DNA from: Dryococelus australis
Lineage: Eukaryota > Arthropoda > Insecta > Phasmatodea > Phasmatidae
Assembly (NCBI GenBank): GCA_029891345.1
Contig: CM057003.1
Span: 10,854,209 to 10,918,208, forward strand
Direction of reading: 5' to 3'
Length of the DNA: 64,000 nucleotides
A program made the translations under genes and the position numbers. Positions within the stretch are counted from its first letter, which is position 1. Every line of letters starts with the position of its first letter. Positions 33,309 to 44,284 of the stretch are shown piece after piece. The notes under the pieces are model-generated. The model was not told the origin of the DNA. It saw nothing but the letters and a program-made list of their open reading frames with translations, and did no database searches.

Positions 33309-33556
33309 TAGGCTGTTCACGGTAAAGTGAGCAGTTTTGATATTCTAGTTACTGTGACTTTTCAGACATTTAAAAACATTTAACCACCTTTTTAAATACA
33401 AATATCGCCATTTAAGTAATAAATGGAGTCTGTATATTCCACCACACTCGGGAGTTAACGTCTACGGCTTAAATTTAAAAAAAAAACTACTATTTTCTTA
33501 CTATTATTCCAAATGAGATGGCTTTCAAAAGTGCTCGCATTACCTTGAACAGCCTA
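33309..33556 (+). mobile_element. Family D MITE, copy 1
   Basis: TAGGCTGTTCACGGTAAAGT at the left, TACCTTGAACAGCCTA at the right, TA on both sides (33307-33308, 33557-33558). The core (CACCACACTCGGGAGTTAAC, ACTATTATTCCAAATGAGA) matches the copy at 38896 and is distantly related to family C. Confidence 0.92.
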
Positions 33557-33829
33557 TAATCAGTTTACCGTGAACGGTCTATAACTTGTAGAAAGTCTGA
33601 TTCGTAAAAAAAACTGGCGAATCCTTACCTTGGCAAACTGGAAGCAACATACTCCAAGTCATCTGGAAATTTGACATTAGCGCGTTGTAGCCTGATGTTT
33701 ATGTACAATCAACCTTGAATCACACGTGATAAGACAAGCTTGATCGACAAGGAATATTCACATCACTGATCGGGTAATCATAAGGTCTTGTTAGGTACCC
33801 GTCATTCGGCCGAAAAATCGTTTAGCATA

Positions 33830-34040
33830 ATTTTATGCGAAACGCCTGTTTTAGTAGATGCCTGTTCTGGCAAACTCCTGTTATGCCAAGCGCCAGTTCT
33901 GCCAAATGCCTGTTCTTGCAAGTGACTGTTCTGCCAAACGCCTATTCTTCCAAGCGCCCGTTCAGCAAAGTGCCCGTTCAGCCAAGCTCCTGTTCTGAAA
34001 AATACCTATTCTTGCAAGCGATTCTTCGGCCAAATGCCGC
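33830..34040 (+). repeat. Degenerate 16-bp tandem repeat, about 13 units
   Basis: Unit approximates TTCTGCCAAACGCCTG. Each unit differs by several substitutions but keeps the 16-17 base period and the CCAA and CCTG anchors. 16 bases is not a multiple of 3, so the open frame across it is incidental. Confidence 0.85.
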
Positions 34041-34214
34041 GTTCCCGGCGATGCGATCGAAGGTGGGAAATCGCGGCGGAAGAGATAATACGGCAATTGT
34101 GATCGCTGAGGCACCGTGCTCGTGTGGTGGGTGACGGCTCGAATAAAAACTTGTTGCGTTGTTCCGTTACGTCATGATCAAAATGAATACCTTCGTTTCG
34201 TTGGCATTCCATTG

Positions 34215-34330
34215 CTACCACGGTTGCCTACCACTCAGGAACAAGCTGCATCTTCACGGCTCTCCGGGGTCGACTCCCAGCGGAGTCACCACACGATATC
34301 CTCGCAAGTGGAAAACGCGGCGGACGTTGC
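34215..34330 (+). mobile_element. SINE family 1, diverged head and early body
   Basis: Degenerate head, then GGGGTCGACTCCCAGCGGAG at the B-box position, which matches CAGCGGAGTCAC in the copy at 42132. This is followed by GCGGCGGACGTTGCCGAAG at the place of CCGGACGATGCCGCTGG. Confidence 0.65.
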
Positions 34331-34339
34331 CGAAGCTAC

Positions 34340-35235
34340 ACTGTTAAATATGTCCATACATCCACGGAATAAATTAACTGAAACGCATTCCATAAATACG
34401 TAAAATGTAACTGAGGTACAAAATACGGGACCTCTCCCTCGCCGCTGTAATAAAAAAATTTCCGTCCTCTTGTACTTTGGATATTCACTCCATTATACCT
34501 ATTGTCTCAAACATCGAAAAATTGCGCGAGCCACTTGCAACAGCTGGCAACACTTCAAACAATCAAACATTGCCACAAGCTAAGAAATATTCATGATTCT
34601 TTGCATATTAATCCCACGGTAACAACACAATGTTTTGTCAGGATGTGGTAGCAGAATGCCAAGAGTCGTGGACAACGAATTCTTCAACACGAGTTCGAAT
34701 CCTGCTTAAAAACTGGATGTTATATGTGTATTTATACATTTATTTCTTATATGCTGGTAAACACCCGCATAATGAATAATTTACAATTTTCGTAATTTGT
34801 TTATAAGCCGGAAGAGTGCAAAAACCTAGAAGCAAATTTAGGAAGTGTTTCCGAAAATGCACGGAATGTTTTGGGAAATGAACAGAAAGTCAGTTATTTA
34901 CGTGGAGTAAGTAAATTTGACCAATATTTCTGGATAATGTTTAACCAGTACTTCTCCGTAATTCCACTCAAATTTTTCTAAATGTGTAGGAGTGTTTTCT
35001 CGGGGATCTCCCACAGTTGCTCCGTCATAGGGATCCATTCCGTGCAGTCTTTCAGAGAGGTTGGGCTGAAAACGACTGTATTTAAATAGCCTTCCTGTAG
35101 ATAATCATGCGACGCAGAACCGAAACTGCAATATCCGAATTTAGAAACCTGCAGGTGACTTTCGTCATCGCGCCAATCTACGAGTTTCACTTAGTCACAA
35201 AAAATTACTCCGAAAATATTTGGGGTACCACAAAG
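34340..35235. other. No gene seen; possible SINE scrap at 34990-35020
   Basis: GTTTTCTCGGGGATCTCCCA at 34993 matches the middle of SINE family 1, but the following sequence does not continue the match. The rest looks unique. Confidence 0.45.
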
Positions 35236-35240
35236 TAGTA

Positions 35241-36545
35241 CCAGGTGTCCATAAATAATCTTTACAGCTTTAGACGTTAATAACGTAAAAAATAGACTAG
35301 ATAATAACGAACGGTTTTCAATATGTGACACGATAACTCATAAAGTTTTGTTGTGTACCAGGTGACGCAGGTTGGACGATAAATGTGGACGCCCCAGGAG
35401 AAATCTGAGACTGTAGCCTGGTTCATAGAGACGAAGTCCGATATCCAAGTGCCAAGAAACTTCCGGACACAGTATGGAAGTGAACCTCCGTCCCGACCAA
35501 GTATTCGGGCTTGGCATACGTCATTTATGGAAACATGAAGTGTTCTCCATAAACAGGGGGCGGGTCGCCCATGTGTTTCAGACGCCACCGTGGACAAGGT
35601 ACGGGAGGCGTTTGCAAGGAGTCTGACTAAATCAGTGCGTACGGCGGCCAGACAGTTGGAGATACCACGATCAACAGTGCACAAAGTCTTGCATACGAGG
35701 TTACGACTTTATGCCTACAAGGTTTCAGCTGCTTCAGGCACTAAAGCCCACGGACAAACCTCAGCGCGGACAGTTTGCAGTGGAGATGCTCGCCAAGATC
35801 GACGCAAACAATGACTTCCTGAAAACGATTTGTTTCTCCGATGAGTCACCGTTTCATTCATCAGGAAAACTGATCCCCAAATACGAACGTTATGTCGATT
35901 CAGAGTGTCCTCATGTGGCACGTGAAATGGAAAGGGACAGTCCTAAAGTCAGTGTGTGGTGCGGGCTTATGCACAATTGCATTAGTGGTCCATACTTTTT
36001 CATCGAGTCTACCGTCAACAGTGGAGTTTAACTGGACACGTTACAGGAGTTTGCCGTGCCACAATTGGAACACCTACAACCTGACGTCATCTTCCAGCAG
36101 GATGGGACACCACCTCACTGGTCCTTAATTGTCCGTCAATTTCTGGATTAAACATTCCCGGATAGGTGGATTGGACGCGACGGTACTATTCGGTGGCCGC
36201 CACGATCACCTGACATAACACCACTCGACTTCTTCTTGTGGGGTTTTGTCAAGGACCACGTGTACCGAACCTAGGTCACATACCTACAGGACTTGAAGAC
36301 GCGCATTCGCAATGCATTTGAACGTGTCACCATGGAGATTCTGGGGCGTACAAGGCAAGAAATCGAATACCGACTGGATGTTGTCCGTGCCACTAGGGGG
36401 GGGGGGGCACACATTGACGTGTATGAATGAGGAAAAAAAACTTTATGAGTTATCTTGTCACATGTTGAAAACCGTTAGTTATTATCTAGTCTAGTTTTCC
36501 AGTTATTAACGTCTAAAGTTGTAAAGATAATTTATGGACATCATG
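35241..36545 (+). mobile_element. Tc1/mariner-type transposon, complete but inactive, 1305 bp
   Basis: Inverted repeats of about 104 bases (35246-35349 and 36437-36540, about 90% identical) begin TGTCCATAAATAATCTTTAC. The element is flanked by TA at 35239-35240 and 36546-36547, the Tc1/mariner target. It encloses one transposase pseudogene on the plus strand. The arms are much longer than the roughly 30-base arms of classic mariner elements. Confidence 0.93.
35383..36430 (+). pseudogene. Tc1/mariner-type transposase pseudogene
   Basis: Starts at ATG 35383. The N-terminal part holds an HTH region (TAARQLEIPRSTVHKVL). The catalytic triad is visible: D in CFSDES (35840), D in FQQDGTPPH (36101) and D in RSPDITPLDFFLW (36212), with 36 residues between the last two. 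Breaks: TGA at 35536, a one-base insertion in the GGTTTCAG stretch at 35721-35728, TAA at 36029 and 36149, TAG at 36272, and a 12-base G-run at 36396 that shifts the last ten codons. The natural stop is TGA 36428. Such proteins cut and paste the element at TA sites; this copy cannot. Confidence 0.93.
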
Positions 36546-36802
36546 TATTTTCAACGAAATGTGGTTTATTAACCATGATATTTTCTCAGCGCAGCTAAGA
36601 TTTGCAAGCGTCTAATTTCTGAGGCGATGGTGTTCTTTTTTTTTAATATATAAAAAGCATGCTATTTCAGGAATATCACACAATACTCCATGTTTTTTAA
36701 TTAAATAATATTTTTGGTAACACCCATTACTAAACTACGTATTTTAATAAAATGCCTGAGATTTTTCAAGAGTATCACTAGTCTCCGGTATTTCAAGGAA
36801 TA

Positions 36803-37039
36803 TAAGCTATTCACGGTGAAGTGAGCACTTTTTAAGGCCCTCTCAAAAGGCATAACCACTTATAAACATATTGTATGGTAGCCACAGAATTTAACTTTTG
36901 AGAGTGGTGAAATGTATACGTTGAGTTTACTATTCACAAGGCAATGTTTATATTAAAAAGTGTCGGAAGATAGGAATTGGTTGAAATGTAAAAATTTAGC
37001 AGAGGCTTAAAAAGTGTTCACTTTACCGTGGACAGCCTA
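36803..37039 (-). mobile_element. Family C MITE, copy 2
   Basis: AAGCTATTCACGGTGAAGTG at the left, CTTTACCGTGGACAGCCTA at the right. Core is the reverse of copy 1 (GAGAGTGGTGAAATGTATAC). Confidence 0.9.
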
Positions 37040-37044
37040 TGTCC

Positions 37045-37865
37045 ATCATTATGATACTGCTGACCTCGTGTTACTGCACGAGTAGATCCAGTGGGTATGA
37101 ATCATGTTAAGTGAAACGAGTAGGAACGAGTATTGGGCGTGACCAGTATTTCAGCAAGTATTGGCAACAGTGCGTCAAAATCTACCACCCTGATCACCGA
37201 GATCGTGTTGACAGCAGTAAATGCTAAAACACATTTCCATTTATCAATGGTTTGGAGTCGCGAATATTTACCTTTAAGCTCCTGGACTAATTCCTACAGA
37301 ACTTAGGTACTAAGTGCCAAATTTATTTCGATAATTGTTAATATTTCGGTTAAGTAACTTTTGTTTCTTCTTCTGAAATATATATTTCGGTGTTGAAATT
37401 TTTTTTAAACTTTAAATCAAATGAATTTACATCGCATAGTTAACGTTATTGACTATAGAAGTGTTAATTTGTTTTAGATATAAACATTTCAAAATACGTA
37501 AAGTAGATAATTCTCACGTTCTTTCGTTATTAGGGATATTTGATTAAGTAGTTTAGGGATGTTTGACTTTATAGGTCGGTAATGTTGTTGAGGGGGAAAA
37601 GAGAGTGCATTATAGACACTAAACGGTAATCGGTGTGTGCACACACGAGTGTCGGCAAATCAAGTTTTGAACCCTTAATTACGCTGATCCCTTGACTCGT
37701 GTTAGCAGTACAGCGCACTCGAGAAACGAGAGTTAATGTTATTGGTCCTCCAGACTTGGCTACCAGGTGCGAAGTGATAAACAAGTATTATGTATGGTTT
37801 TAATCGTTTCTTTATCCGCCGTTTTAGCTTCCTGCCAGAAGAAGCAATTGAAGAAGTGTTTACTC
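37045..37865. other. No gene seen
   Basis: AT-rich, no repeat recognised. Confidence 0.45.
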
Positions 37866-37868
37866 ATA

Positions 37869-38269
37869 TAAGCTCTTCACGGTACAATGGGCACTTTTGA
37901 AAGCCCTGCTTAAGATCAGCTTGTATACACGTCGTGTATTCCTCCGCCTTATGTAAAATTAACATTGGTAAAGGCCTCATCATTTTATTCATCCGTCGGT
38001 AAAGAACGTAAATACTTTAGATATCTGCTCATTTTTACACTTTGATGCATTAGAAAACAGAAAACGAAAAAAAATCATTTTAAGTTATCAAATATTGTTA
38101 CTTAACACTTTTTATTCGACTCAGAGATATGGAACTACTTTCCATCCATCGTTGCCAACTTTGCTGGGTGAATGTAACTCAGTGCGCCCATTAAAAAATA
38201 TGCATGCAGGGACAGCCACTTTTTCTAAGGTTGATTTCAAAAGTGCTCATTTTATCGCGAACAGCCTTT
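37869..38269 (-). mobile_element. Family A MITE, full length
   Basis: AAGCTCTTCACGGTACAATG to TTTATCGCGAACAGCCTT, with GCCCTGCTTAAGATCAGCTT, ATTCCTCCGCCTTATGTAAA and TTTCCATCCATCGTTGCCAA in the reverse order of plus copies. Confidence 0.95.
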
Positions 38270-38553
38270 ATATACACGTATCCTTAACATGGCACTCGAT
38301 TCAGCGACAACCGGATTTGAGCATGGGACCTAGTGATTGTAAACTCCTGAACTTTACATCCGCGTCTTCAAAAATACATTGCTACGCGATGGAAAATCTA
38401 AATAAACGCGCTTTGCAAATGTTTTGTTTCCTCACAAATATAAGCAGTGATTACAGGGTTTTAATAGGGAAATCCCCATAGAAAGTATATAGCATGTTCG
38501 CGATAGTCAAAAACGCCGTTTTACAGAAGAATGAATATCGCAACAGAAGGCTA

Positions 38554-39346
38554 AAGGCTGTTCACGATAAAGTGAGCACTTAAGAAATAAACCTTAGAAA
38601 AAAGTCACTGGCCCTGCATCCATGTATTTTAATAGGCGCACCGAGTGACATTCACACAGTAAAGTTGGTAGCGATGGATAGGAAATTAGTTCCATATATT
38701 ACCGTCCAATATAAAGTGTTGGTAACCATTTGTGATAGCTTAAAATTATTTTTTTCGCTTTCTATTTTTTTAAATGGATATAAGTGTAAAAACGAGCAGA
38801 TTTGTAAAGTATTTACTTTTCTAATAATTGCACTGTTTCATTTGACCGATGCATGAATAAAGTGATGAGACCCGTGGCAGGCTTAATTTTACACAGGGCT
38901 GTTCACGGTAAAGTGAGCAGTTTTGGGGCCATAGTTACTTTTTCTTTTCAGCCATTTCTTGTCCTTTAACTGCCTTTTTAAATAAATATTTTCATATGTG
39001 TAATAAGCACATAGTGTTTATTCCACCGTACTCAGAAGTTAACGCCTGGGAATAAAATAGAATATATTCATTGACTATTATTCCAAATGAGAGGACTTCC
39101 AAAAGTGTTCATTTTACTTTGAACGTTCTATATATGTCTGCATTTAATCTGTACAAATGCGGGTTATCCACAACTAGCAGCATGGATGGGGAAACTATTA
39201 AGGGGTTCAAAGGGGTAAAAGATGAGACAGAGAGGATCCTCCCCCCAGGTCATCTGTCCAGTCATCCACAGGAGGAATACACAACGTGTATACAGTATAT
39301 CTTAAGAAGGGCTTTCAAAAGTACTCATTTTACCGTCAACTGCCTA
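38554..39346 (+). mobile_element. Family A MITE split by a family D copy
   Basis: The first part (38554-38895) runs from AAAGGCTGTTCACGATAAAG to CTTAATTTTACAC. The last part (39262-39346) resumes with GGAGGAATACACAACGTGT and ends ACCGTCAACTGCCTA. Together they make a complete A copy. In between lie the D copy and about 130 unrelated bases (39132-39261). Confidence 0.88.
38896..39131 (+). mobile_element. Family D MITE, copy 2, nested in A
   Basis: GGGCTGTTCACGGTAAAGTG to ATTTTACTTTGAACGTTCTA. Core shares TATTCCACCGTACTCAGAAG and GACTATTATTCCAAATGAGA with copy 1. Confidence 0.9.
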
Positions 39347-39544
39347 TATATACTAACAGTAATTTTTGTCGACTTTGACATTTATTAACGACCATATTTA
39401 TGACTCATTAACCGGACTTATATATTGGCAACAAATTAACGACCTTCGATTTTGTCATGAAACATATATTTACATTGAAATATTCCATGTTTTTTTTTTT
39501 TTAATTATAATCGACACACCTGTTTGCAATGGTAGCCGTATCAC

Positions 39545-39815
39545 AACTAGGGCGGCGAAATGGCCCACGGTGAGCACCATTTTGAAAAGCAGTGACGGGC
39601 GGTAACGGGGCCACTCGGAGAGGCAGGTGAGGGTGGCGCGGACTCGCAAGCTACAGGAACTTGCCGTTCTCCAACGTCAAGCCTGCGAGGTGAAAGGCCT
39701 CCGGCTTCTTCACGGGTCCAGTGCAAGAACGCGCACATAGCCTCTTTGGTCCAGGCTCTCCCGAGCAGTGCTGCCAACCTGTTGGCAGGTGCAGCGCTGC
39801 ACACCTTGCACAATT
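39545..39815. other. GC-rich island without recognised gene
   Basis: Sharp rise in GC relative to flanks, with an 88-codon minus-strand frame at 39547-39813 that shows no domain I know. Could be a fragment of a GC-rich repeat or single-copy regulatory DNA. Confidence 0.4.
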
Positions 39816-39849
39816 ATACTACTTTTAATAGCTAAGAGGCATGTTTTCA

Positions 39850-40235
39850 GCACTTTCGTTATTCGTGCGTTTAGTCGAAAATAAATATCCTGCGAATGAG
39901 ACCTTTTGCCAGAAAAATATATATCTAAGCCCGTACGGGTTGGTTTTTGCTAAGTTAAACGTACTCAAAGAAATAAAAAAAACTCGTAAAAATTACAAAA
40001 AAAGAACAGTAAGTTTTTAAAGCTTGCTGGCGTAGTTTCCTTAGGAGATAGGAGAAATGTAAAATTTCATCCGTGGGCATACATGGTGAATAATAACGTC
40101 CCGGGTTAAATATTTAATTTGCACAGGAAAGCGTGAGGACCGAAGAACTGCACGCAGATTCGGCGCCTTGCTCGTATAGGCGATGGATCGCTGGGCGCGC
40201 GTGTTATTGTCGCCCGTATCGCTGTGCCTCGAACG
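39850..40235 (+). mobile_element. Family G repeat, copy 4
   Basis: Head AAAATAAATATCCTGCGAAT then ACCTTTTGCCAG, middle TTTTTAAAGCTTGCTGGCGT, and core GCCTTGCTCGTATAGGCGAT then TGTCGCCCGTATCGCT. Collinear with copy 5, which begins only 70 bases downstream. Confidence 0.75.
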
Positions 40236-40362
40236 CTAGAAAAAAATCGGGCTCATGTACTCTTAAGAGGAGGATGGACGGGAACATCTTCTGTAAAATA
40301 GTTGTTTGCTCGAATACGCGTATCTCGGCAAATAAATGTTCGGTTAATACGACTTTTTGTCA

Positions 40363-40391
40363 GCATATATATATATATATATATATAATAT
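40363..40391. repeat. (TA)n microsatellite inside family G copy
   Basis: About 13 TA units, followed 15 bases later by a further short TA tract and an inverted echo of AAGTCGTA (40405). Copy 4 has only a short TA stretch here. Confidence 0.9.
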
Positions 40392-40569
40392 ATTACCAAA
40401 AAGTCGTATATATATATACATAAACGAATATATATGCCCCTATTTTTTTACTTTTGTCATATTAAGTGTATTCTTGGAGAAAAAAAATCGTGAAACTAGT
40501 CAAATATCGCATTTTTAAAGCTTGTGTATGCAGTTTTCGTAAGTGGCAAGAGAATAGTACAACCATATA

Positions 40570-40992
40570 AAGGCTGTTCATGATAAAGTGAGCAATTTTC
40601 AAATGAACATTAGAAAAAAGTCACTGCTTCTACATGCGTATATTTTAATGGGGCGAACTGAGTGATATGCGCCTAGTAAAGTTGGTAACGACTTAAGGAA
40701 AGTAGATACGTGTCTTAACATCGAGTTAAAAGTGTTAGGTAACCATGTGTGGCAACTTAAATTACTTCTTTCGCTTTCTGTTTTATGTTATACTCCAAAG
40801 TGTAAAAATGAGCTGATTTATAACATATTAATTTTTCTAATAATTGTACATTTTCACTTAACCGACGCATGGATAAAGTGATGAGACACGTGGCAATGCT
40901 AATTTTACATAAGGCGGAAGAATACACAACGCGCATACAAGTATATCTTAAGCAGGGCTTTCAAAAGTGCTCATTTTACCGTGAACAACCTA
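40570..40992 (+). mobile_element. Family A MITE, full length, nested in family G
   Basis: AAAGGCTGTTCATGATAAAG to ACCGTGAACAACCTA, TA on each side (40568-40569 and 40993-40994). Deleting it rejoins the family G repeat in agreement with copy 4. Confidence 0.95.
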
Positions 40993-41174
40993 TAGGCGTA
41001 TTCTAATCCGTGGACTTTCATCGCGTGTAATAAAACCTCACTGTTGGAGATCTAATTTGCACAGCACAGCGTCACGACGCAAACACTGCACGCCTTGCCC
41101 GTAGGAGCGACGAGGCGCTAGGCGTCCGTGTTAGTTGTCGCCCGTATCGCTCCCTCGCTTCTTGACCTTGGACG

Positions 41175-42128
41175 TGCGGGTCCATCCCACTCTCAAGGGC
41201 GTTGTAATAGAGTATACTAAGGCGTAAATATTAATTTTGAACATTTACAACCCAAGTACTGCGATGACATTCATTTGCGACGGTCTAAGTTGAGGATTAA
41301 TTTCGCTACTGGTTTTCGAGGCACATACCAGAGGGAAGGTTAGGACTGTCTGATAAATAATTTGAGCATTATACGTCGACTCTACCGACTCAACGACGAA
41401 GATATTCCATTGCATTTGACTTTTCGGACCAATGATAACATAGGAAGACTTCAGCGCCGACACCCCACAGTCTGTTGGAATGATTAACGACCAAAATTTC
41501 CCTTCTGTTGGGGCATTTTAAGTGAAACAGTAAATTGGACTTCCAAAACTTCCCTGGATCTTAATCACGCTACTTTCTTGCGGAGTAATGAATTTATTAC
41601 TCTAAATACAACGAGTGAAATCCGCTAATTGATTAATTACAGTAAGGTTGGCAACACTGTTCCTGAGGTCGGGAGACCGCGGGGAGTCGGAGAGCTGGAG
41701 CCAGAAGAAGGGAGAGCTTGTCTATAGGGAAGGGGAGGCACTTCAATTTTTTGCCCTACATCCGACTCCCCATCACGACATTTTCTGCTTCCTGCTGACT
41801 ACCCTCCTCCCTCCCCCCCCTTGCACCACCTACATCTCCCTCACTTGCTCCCGGAGAGTCTGTGGGTGTATAAATTATTCCTCGTGACGAGCAGAATTAG
41901 CGGTGCTTGACGTCCCGTGACGACTGAGGCTGCACCACTACGTCCACCAAGCCCTCTGGACAACTGAATCTTCTCCTCCTTCTCCCCCCCAACCCCCCCC
42001 CCCGAAACAATCCAACCTTCGTAGTCGGAACACCAAATGATTCTACGCTGTCAGCGGCCGGCCCACTGCATCGAAGTAAAGTGACTTGCTTTTCCGAGCA
42101 CAACTTGTGACTTTCACGTTTTATGCCA
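41175..42128. other. No gene seen; GC-rich patches with C-runs
   Basis: Includes CT-rich 41765-41850 and a C-run near 41995. Minus-strand frame 41245-41463 has no recognised domain. Confidence 0.45.
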
Positions 42129-42131
42129 TTC

Positions 42132-42335
42132 TAGAGGGGCCACGGTGGTGTATTGGTTAGAATACTCGCCCCCCACCTAGGTGAACCGGTTTCGATTACC
42201 AGCGGAGTCACTCCTGGAATTTTTTTTCATGTGGGAATCGTGCCGGACGATGCCGCTGGTCGGCGAATTTTCTCGGGGATCCTCCGTTCCCCGCACCTTC
42301 ATTCAGGCGCTACTGCATACTTACCCAAATATTTC
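42132..42335 (+). mobile_element. SINE family 1, 3'-truncated
   Basis: Head GGGGCCACGGTGGTGTATTG, B-box region GGTTTCGATTACC, body CATGTGGGAATCGTGCCGGA through TTTCTCGGGGATCC and CATTCAGGCGCTACTGC. This copy is uninterrupted at the site where the 17788 copy carries a MITE. Confidence 0.92.
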
Positions 42336-42589
42336 CACGCACTCATGTCATTATTGAGCATGTTTATCCCATCCAGTATTATTTTATAATAACAACATCT
42401 TTAATGACTCTACACTGGCTAACTATTGCTCCGAACTTTATATATTTGAACGTACACAGTGGCTGTCATGCTCATAGTTAGGTTGTATTGAAAATGTGAT
42501 GCAAAATTTGTGGACTCTAATTTAATGTAATTAAGTTTACGTTTCGTTTATTTATGCAACTTAAATAACTAGAATATTAGGAACAAAGT

Positions 42590-42680
42590 GATACAGTATA
42601 CCTATGTGGCAACGTTAATTTTACATATTGCGGGAGGTTACTATAAAATGTTTTCAACAGGGCTTTGAAGATAGAGTAGT
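42590..42680 (+). mobile_element. Family A MITE scrap
   Basis: ACAAAGTGATACAG, GTGGCAACGTTAATTTTACA, GCGGGAGG and CAACAGGGCTTTGAA match the last quarter of family A in order. Confidence 0.6.
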
Positions 42681-42689
42681 TCTGGTAAC

Positions 42690-43520
42690 TTCAAACTGCA
42701 TATACACACGGGTAAGGAAGTCTACGAGCATTTTCCTTATCGATAAGCGTTACAAATATCCTCCCCTAGTGCGGCATGCAGACGCCTCAAACACTAAACT
42801 TCCCAAATGTGATTTATACAACTTAACGCATGACAAAGCATGCGTGGTCCCAAACTTAAAGATACTTCTTCTTGCTACCTAAGTTACTACAAAAATTCCT
42901 ACTGTCCTGCTGTGCAAAGCATAAACTGTTTCTGAATCGTAGTTATCACTTTTACATAGATGAAAGCACTCTTGCAATATTTGTAGAGTTTTTCTTTTGA
43001 AGATTTCTACTAATATCGTTTACTCATTCTGCTTGATATTTTCATTCAAGTTTAAATTTTAATGTTTATAGAGTAGTTTCAAAACGTCGTGTTCGTGACT
43101 TTATAGCAAATTTACACCTGGTAATTCGCACCTACTTAAAACCTTCTCATTCAAGAAAGACATGAAGCTTATCTGTTTATTTCAAAATAGCCGTCTGAGT
43201 ATGCGTTTCCTGTGTTTAGGTATTCAATGATTTATTTACAAACGATTAATACTTTTTACAGGTATCTGTCCGCGGGTAAAACAAACTGAGAACTACACAT
43301 AACTCAGTAAGTCAGATAATGTGTGCAGTATATTTCTAAGCAAGCGAAAAGTTTGAAACATGTATTTTCACGAAATATTTCAAAGAAGTATGGAGAAATG
43401 TATCTCACTTCCGTCGTTTCTATTACCAAATAAAATGACAGGGCCGTTTCTGAAAAGTCCCGTGGAGGCCCTTCGCAGGCGACAGTTTTTTGAGATACGG
43501 CCAAAGCCCCATAAGCCTTG
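42690..43520. other. No gene seen
   Basis: A 125-codon minus-strand frame (43304-43681) runs through here into the Helitron. I recognise no family in it. Confidence 0.45.
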
Positions 43521-43525
43521 GCCAA

Positions 43526-44123
43526 TCCTATATAATGAGACGGCCTCTGTCTGTCTGTATGTCCGTCTTTAATACTTCTAAGTCCCTTGAAACTCAAGAG
43601 AAGTTCTTCAAATTTTGCAGAGCGAATCCTCAGGGTCAAATACAGGCCAGGTTCGAATTTCAGAAAGATCCGATTACGCAATCATTACCTTTTACCCTAA
43701 AAACTCATTTTTTAATTACTTTTTTCCCATATGAAAGTTTTGTATTAATACATAGCGATTATTGCATAGAGATATGAAGGTAATGGGATATCATTCTCGT
43801 TTACTTTAAATATCTCGCTTCAATGTTGAGTTAATTTCCAAGTGGGACCACAATGGCTCAGTGGATAAGGCGATTCCAAGTGGGGCCACAGTGGCTCAGT
43901 GGATAGATATATTTAAAATGGGGCCTTATTGGCTCAGTGGATAGAGAGATTCCAAGTGGGGCTGCAGTGGCTTAGAGGATAGAGCTATATCTAATGTTGA
44001 GTTAATTTAACTTTTATTTTTTTTTTTTTTCAGTCTTCGTATGATAACAAAAATTTGTAACATCGTAACTGCTCTAGGCACCTGGCAATACTATGAAGAA
44101 AATGTCACGTGCTGGGCCCCTAG
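43526..44123 (+). mobile_element. Non-autonomous Helitron (family F), copy 1
   Basis: Begins TCCTATATAATGAGACGGCC followed by CTGTCTGTCTGTATGTCCGT and ends GCTGGGCCCCTAG. The flanks are A (43525) and T (44124), as expected for Helitron insertion. It carries a central array of four 38-base tRNA-half-like units between two copies of AATGTTGAGTTAATTT. Confidence 0.82.
43841..43993 (+). repeat. Four tRNA-5'-half-like tandem units in Helitron
   Basis: Unit of about 38 bases: AGTGGGGCCACAGTGGCTCA then GTGGATAGAGCGATTCCA. GCTC and GAGC pair around AGTGGATA, as in a tRNA D-arm, and TGGCTCAGTGG fits the pol III A box TRGCNNARYNGG. Confidence 0.9.
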
Positions 44124-44284
44124 TAACACAATAAACAAACAAGCAAATTAAAATCCACGGAAGCGAAAATCAAGAGACGCAAAACATCAAAGCTCGGGAA
44201 CGTTCTGGATATCAAGAGAATACAGAGATGACCCCGTACCCACGTCATACCGAGAAAATTGAAACCATAAGCTACAGCGTATAC

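Larger units (their letters stand above)
40305..41170 (+). mobile_element. Family G repeat, copy 5, split by an A MITE
   Basis: The first part (40305-40569) has ATCTCGGCAAATAAATGTTC, GACTTTTTGTCAG and ATTTTTAAAGCTTGTGTATG. The second part (from 40995) has ATCCGTGGACTTTCATCGCG, GAGATCTAATTTGCACAGCA and the core GTAGGAGCGACGAGGCGCTA through TATCGCT. The insert at 40570-40992 is a complete family A MITE. Confidence 0.8.

Noticed and set aside
35277..35684. 135-codon minus-strand frame
   Set aside because: It is the antisense shadow of the mariner-like transposase and its terminal repeat.
43304..43681. 125-codon minus-strand frame as a gene
   Set aside because: It runs into the 5' end of the Helitron copy and shows no domain.
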